DNA of 64,000 nucleotides, taken from NCBI GenBank assembly GCA_000727475.1, contig KL647292.1, forward strand, positions 2,445,186-2,509,185. Reading direction: 5' to 3'. Both the position numbers and the translations under genes were made by a program. The notes beneath the pieces are model-generated. The model worked only from the letters and a program-made list of their open reading frames with translations. It was not told the DNA's origin and did not search any database. This document shows positions 59,940 through 64,000 of the stretch, one piece after another. The stretch comes from Sarcocystis neurona (taxonomy: Eukaryota; Apicomplexa; Conoidasida; Eucoccidiorida; Sarcocystidae). Every line of letters starts with the position of its first letter. The first letter of the stretch is position 1.

Positions 59940-62900
59940 ATGTGGGGTGTTAGATATGTGCAACGTGGAGGGATGCTGCGGAGAAGCGCACAGGTGCAGC
60001 ACGAGCTGCTGCAGGGCGTTATATTTGGTGACCGGAGCCCATGCAAGAGCAGCAGCTTTTATCTGTACAAGCATCACAGCAGCAGCAGGAACATGTACCC
60101 CCCTGACGCGAACTGCTGTGGCCGCAGCAGCAGCGCGGCGCCTCGAAGAAGCAGCGGCAGTACGTGTCTTCTGCGTCGGCGCAGTAGTAGCAGCTGGCGA
60201 GACGACTGCTCCGATGGCAGTGGCAAAATACGTGGCAGCACCACAAGCACAGGCATCGGCGGCGTCTGTCGTGACAGCAACAGCAGCAGCAAACACCTCA
60301 GCACACTGGCTGCTTATGGCAGAAGCAACAGCAGTAACAGCTGCTGCGGAACCGTCAGCAGCAGCTTAAACGGTAGCATCAACTGCAACGGCAGCGACGC
60401 GTCGAGTACAAGCAGCAGGGTCAGCAGCACGAGTAGCACCGTGACCGGCAGATGCAGCAGCAGCCGGACCATTAGCCACGTCAGCACCAGCAGCAGCGAG
60501 AGAAGGTCGAGCAACAGCACCAGCAGCAGCAACAGCGGCACCAGTGACACCGGCAGGAGGAAGAACAACAGCAGTGCCAGTAGTTCTTCTCCACAGAGCA
60601 GCGAGGCGAATGCTCTTGGTGCATCTCTGTTCACCTGCAGCGTCGTACAAAGCCGCGAGGCGCCAGCGCCTATCGGCCCGTATAGTCAAGCAGTCAAAGC
60701 AAATGGACTTCTCTTTATCAGCGGGCAACTAGGTCTAAAGCCTGGAACCACGACAATGCCCAACACTGCTGAAGAACAAGCCGCGCAGGTCTCACACACA
60801 CGCACACATCCACGCAAAACCGCACACATCTCCAAGTGGAACACTTCGGTGTGTCTACAGATGTTTCCCCCTTAACAGCTCTCATGGATCACTCACGCGA
60901 CTCCCTCTGGCTGTCTCTCCGCACACACGTACTTCTACGTATATGTACATGTACGTACGTATATATATATATATGTATGTATGCGTGGATGCAGATACCT
61001 TCTTACACATACTTATATTCACGTGTGTGAAGCGAGGTCGCAGAAGTTGTCCTAGAAGCAAAGTCTACGCAGACACACACCGGAATCTCCTGAGAGACTG
61101 AGAGGTGTCCACGTGGATGAATAGGTCGATAGAGATATAGGGACAGACGTATACGTACGGATTCGTAGTTCTCCGCATATGGACATGCGCAATTGATGCT
61201 AGATACGCATGTGTACATGCACATATATATATATATATGCATATTTCCGCCATCTGCATGTCTCCAGATATATGTGTATGGTGTCTACTCATGTACATAC
61301 AAATATATATATTTATATGTATATGACGCTTAATCATGTACATACCTATGTATATATATACATATAAAGGTATCTGCCATCTACTCATGTATGTGTGTAT
61401 ATATATATGTAATTGGCTGCTGCTTACGTACGTGTGCGTATACGTGAATTTCTGAAATATGCTGATGTATGTATATATATATATATGTATGGGGCGTCTA
61501 CTCATGTGTGTATTAATATATGTATATCTGACATCTGGTCATGTATATACATGTATATATCCGGCGTCTACACATATGTGTGTATCTCTCTCTGCAAATA
61601 TGTTTTGCCGTCATGTCTAGGATTTTGACATGTACATCTGTGTGGATAGAAAGGGAAGTTGGTGTGCATGCGCTGCACGTGTAGGGTGCGTGCGTCGCTC
61701 TCGAAAGCGTTATATAGTCCCGGTGTCACAATATATGAATGTATGCAGATGTTCCTCGCACTGGTTCGCGTATCTGCGCACGGACGCTATGAGAGAGAAA
61801 AGAGACAGACTAGACGCCGAGACCTGCCAGATACATATAGGCGCCTTCAGGGCTACACGTATACCAATAAATATCCTTGGCGCTGTTTTGTCTCGTCTTT
61901 TGTGTCTGGATCTGTCAACGAATAGACACCCTCGTGCCGCCCGCGCCTCCTCTCCGTCTGTGTATCTGTCACCACATACGTACATACCTACATGCGTACG
62001 CCTGCGAAGAGGCGTCTGTGAGGAAGCTTTGTTGAAGTCGCCTTGTTCGCAGGGGACTCACACGCAGATACCGGGTGTTCCCCTAGCTCCCCATTCCCGC
62101 ATGCAATGCATTCACCGCTCTTTCTAGCCAATTCTGCGGAGGCAGACGGGAAAACATGCCAACAGTGTGATAAATGCTTCTACTTGCAGCACGCTGTTGA
62201 CGTATTTCTACGAGTCCAGGCATGCACTGCTGGGGTCGACACGTTCTGCGGCCCGGTATGCAGCCGTGTCACGCAGCCACGTGCGTCTGTAGTGTTCCAG
62301 CAAAATCGCCATTCTGCGTCTGTCCGCACGCACACGCGCGCAGGTGTAGAGAGACAGGGACAACACAACCTCATCGCTGCCAGCCACCAGCGCTGTCTAC
62401 GCACCGACAAAGCCCGGCGTTATGTCTCGCATTGTGGACAACTGTTTCCCAGTAGCCGTGTGGGCAGCCGAAACTGCCTCTGCAGGTGATGCAGAATGTG
62501 CAACACCAACGGCAGCAGCGCTCTCGGTGTGCACCTGCTCGTGTACACTCATGGATTTTACGCACACATTGTGAAGAGGAGGAGGCGGACGGTCGTTTGG
62601 GAGCTCCTGTTCGATTTACGCTCTTCTAAACGCTGGCCTACGCAGGAGCGTGTTTCTAACTAAATTTGAACGACGCAGACACACTCGCTGCTCTGTACAG
62701 AGATATTTGTGGTCAGCACCTGCGACTTCGCCAACACACATGCAAGCTTCCTTGTCCGTAGGCATATGCAGCAGCGCACACCACGTGGAAGTATATGTAA
62801 GTGTGGGTGTATACACCTGTGTGTCTGTGTGAACTCCCTGCACCATGTCACCAATATATTTGAAAAACTGTGCACGTGTATGAAGACACCTGAGAAAACA

Positions 62901-64000
62901 GGTCGGGACTTCTGCGCGTTGTACCTGTCTGTGTCTTCGTGCCTTCGCACACATACGTGTCCCTAGATACGTATACGTATACACAGGAATGAATACGCAC
63001 GTGCAGGTGTGAAGCGGGCTAACTTCCCTCCGCGCGTGTACGTATTTGTGTGTGAGGGAAGCTAAGATGCACTTATTCGTCTTACGATACACGTGTAGGG
63101 ATGGGCAACATTGAGAATAATGGATGAATTGTATCTCTCACGTGGCTGCTTCATTAGTTGCTGCTGCTGCTGTTGTCTCGCGGGCTTGGACGCTGGCGCT
63201 GCTGTTAGAAGTCGGTGAGACGTCTGCCTCTGTGCGACTGTAAACGTGCCGCTGTTTCTGCTGCTGCGATTTCTGCGTCGGAGAGTAGGTGTGCCAATGA
63301 GGCGCTCGTCTCTCATGTTGCCGTGCTACTGCTGCTGGTGCGTCGTGTTCTGGAGTCTTCTGCTGCCGCTTTGTGTGGGTGGCTCTTGCGGCTGCGTTGT
63401 CTTCCCTGCTGCCGGTGGCCTCTTTCTTCGCGCTACACTGAACCCCCTGCCATGGGTACCGCTGCTGCTTAAAAGAATTTCCTGCGGATACTGCCTCTGC
63501 TGCTGCGAACTTCGTTGTCCTGCTCCCGCTGCAATTGTAAATTCTGGTGCTGCTTTTTCTTCCTCTTCCGCTGTGACGTCTGCTGCTGCTGTGCTTTGCT
63601 GCGATGCGCTGGTCCTCGGTGTGTCCTGAGTTGCTGCTGCTGCGTTTGCTGATTTGTCGCCCGTACACTTGCAGTGTCTGCAGAACTTGGAGCGAGTACT
63701 GGACGCCGCAGGCTGTACATGTGGCGACGTAGTGAAGACGACGGTGCTGCTCGCAGATGCTTCCCACTTTGCTGCCGTTAACGAAGTGTACAGACGCTTC
63801 TTTGAGCAGCAGCAGCAGCAGCGGAGGGGAAAGGCGCACAAGGATGAGGAGGCGCAGCAAGCCCCGAGGGGAAGGGGTAGAGAACGAATAAGGGAAGAAC
63901 GAGAGAACGACGAAGAAATTGCGGAAGAAGGACAAACTGCTTCTTCTTCTCCGGCTGCTGCGGCTCCTTACTTCCCCGCGCGTTCCTGCTTCACAGTCAA
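59940..64000 (+). CDS. RidA/YjgF/UK114-family reactive imine deaminase, 3' end beyond window
   Basis: RidA proteins hydrolyse reactive enamines/imines released by PLP enzymes, protecting metabolism from 2-aminoacrylate. The exon ending at 60788 has the family signature [20 protein letters not shown], then GQLGLKPGT and EEQAAQ, before GCAG|GTCTCA. A 2,886-bp intron (60789-63674) ends in TACACTTGCAG. The second exon continues in phase 0 with [34 protein letters not shown] and YRRFFEQ, then, after an inserted stretch, [11 protein letters not shown]. The Arg of PARSC matches the catalytic Arg of RidA. The insert is about 55 residues (Gln, Arg/Glu-rich, Ser/Ala) exactly before that strand. The start is uncertain: the upstream frame is open from 59940 through Ser-rich low complexity and could be a targeting extension, an intron, or both. 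Confidence 0.93.
60600..60788 (+). CDS. RidA-family gene, exon with the GPYSQAV signature
   Basis: This is the conserved part of the upstream exon. Possible internal acceptors (CTCCACAG before 60600 and CACCTGCAG near 60645) would make it a separate short exon; otherwise it is the end of the 283-codon frame from 59940. The 3' boundary (60788) is firm by phase and homology. Confidence 0.85.
63675..64000 (+). CDS. RidA-family gene, second conserved exon (runs off the window)
   Basis: Begins TGTCTGCAG after the acceptor at 63673-63674 and is open to the window end. The last few residues of the RidA fold, including the final strand with the conserved Glu region, lie outside the window. The low-complexity insert spans about 63804-63966. 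Confidence 0.9.

Noticed and set aside
1..64000. CRISPR arrays, insertion sequences, operons or prophage
   Set aside because: Split genes with GT-AG introns and no spacer-repeat arrays; the DNA is eukaryotic and the tandem repeats have no unique spacers of constant length.

Overview
The window looks like nuclear DNA of a coccidian apicomplexan, most probably an Eimeria species. This is inferred from dense CAG/CTG trinucleotide tracts inside genes (read as poly-Gln, poly-Ala, poly-Ser and antisense poly-Leu/Cys), long split genes with normal GT-AG introns, and (TA)n-rich introns and spacers. CAG tracts contain no stop codon in any frame, so many long open frames here are not genes. I recognised genes by conserved domain blocks, splice sites and matching intron phases, not by ORF length.

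Layout, left to right: (1) 2-178 (+), the last ~58 codons of an unidentified protein. (2) About 1.5-29.7 kb (-), one very large split gene for a FAM135-type protein: the N-terminal DUF3657-like domain lies at 29.7-22.2 kb and the C-terminal DUF676 alpha/beta-hydrolase (lipase-like) domain at 14.7-1.5 kb. (3) About 29.7-36.3 kb, a CAG-poor spacer with no supportable gene, containing a 117-bp tandem duplication and two perfect hairpins. (4) 36.4-39.4 kb (-), a candidate small membrane protein gene with a signal-peptide-like start. (5) 39.9-55.7 kb (-), the POP1 protein subunit of RNase P/RNase MRP, greatly enlarged by low-complexity insertions; a 514-bp run of N lies in one of its introns. (6) 56.0-58.8 kb (+), a candidate multi-exon gene of unknown function. 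(7) 59.9 kb to the right edge (+), a RidA/YjgF/UK114-family imine deaminase gene, cut off by the window end and split by a 2.9-kb intron.

The genes do not form an evident pathway. POP1 acts in tRNA and rRNA precursor processing, RidA removes reactive enamine/imine by-products of amino acid metabolism, and FAM135 is a predicted lipid or ester hydrolase. What they share is architecture: normal domain cores interrupted by Gln/Ala/Ser-rich insertions, separated by microsatellite-rich introns. POP1 and the 56-kb candidate start about 370 bp apart on opposite strands, a possible shared promoter region.

All exon boundaries are my own reading of GT/AG sites and phase matching. They are strong where conserved blocks join in frame and tentative elsewhere, as stated for each entry.
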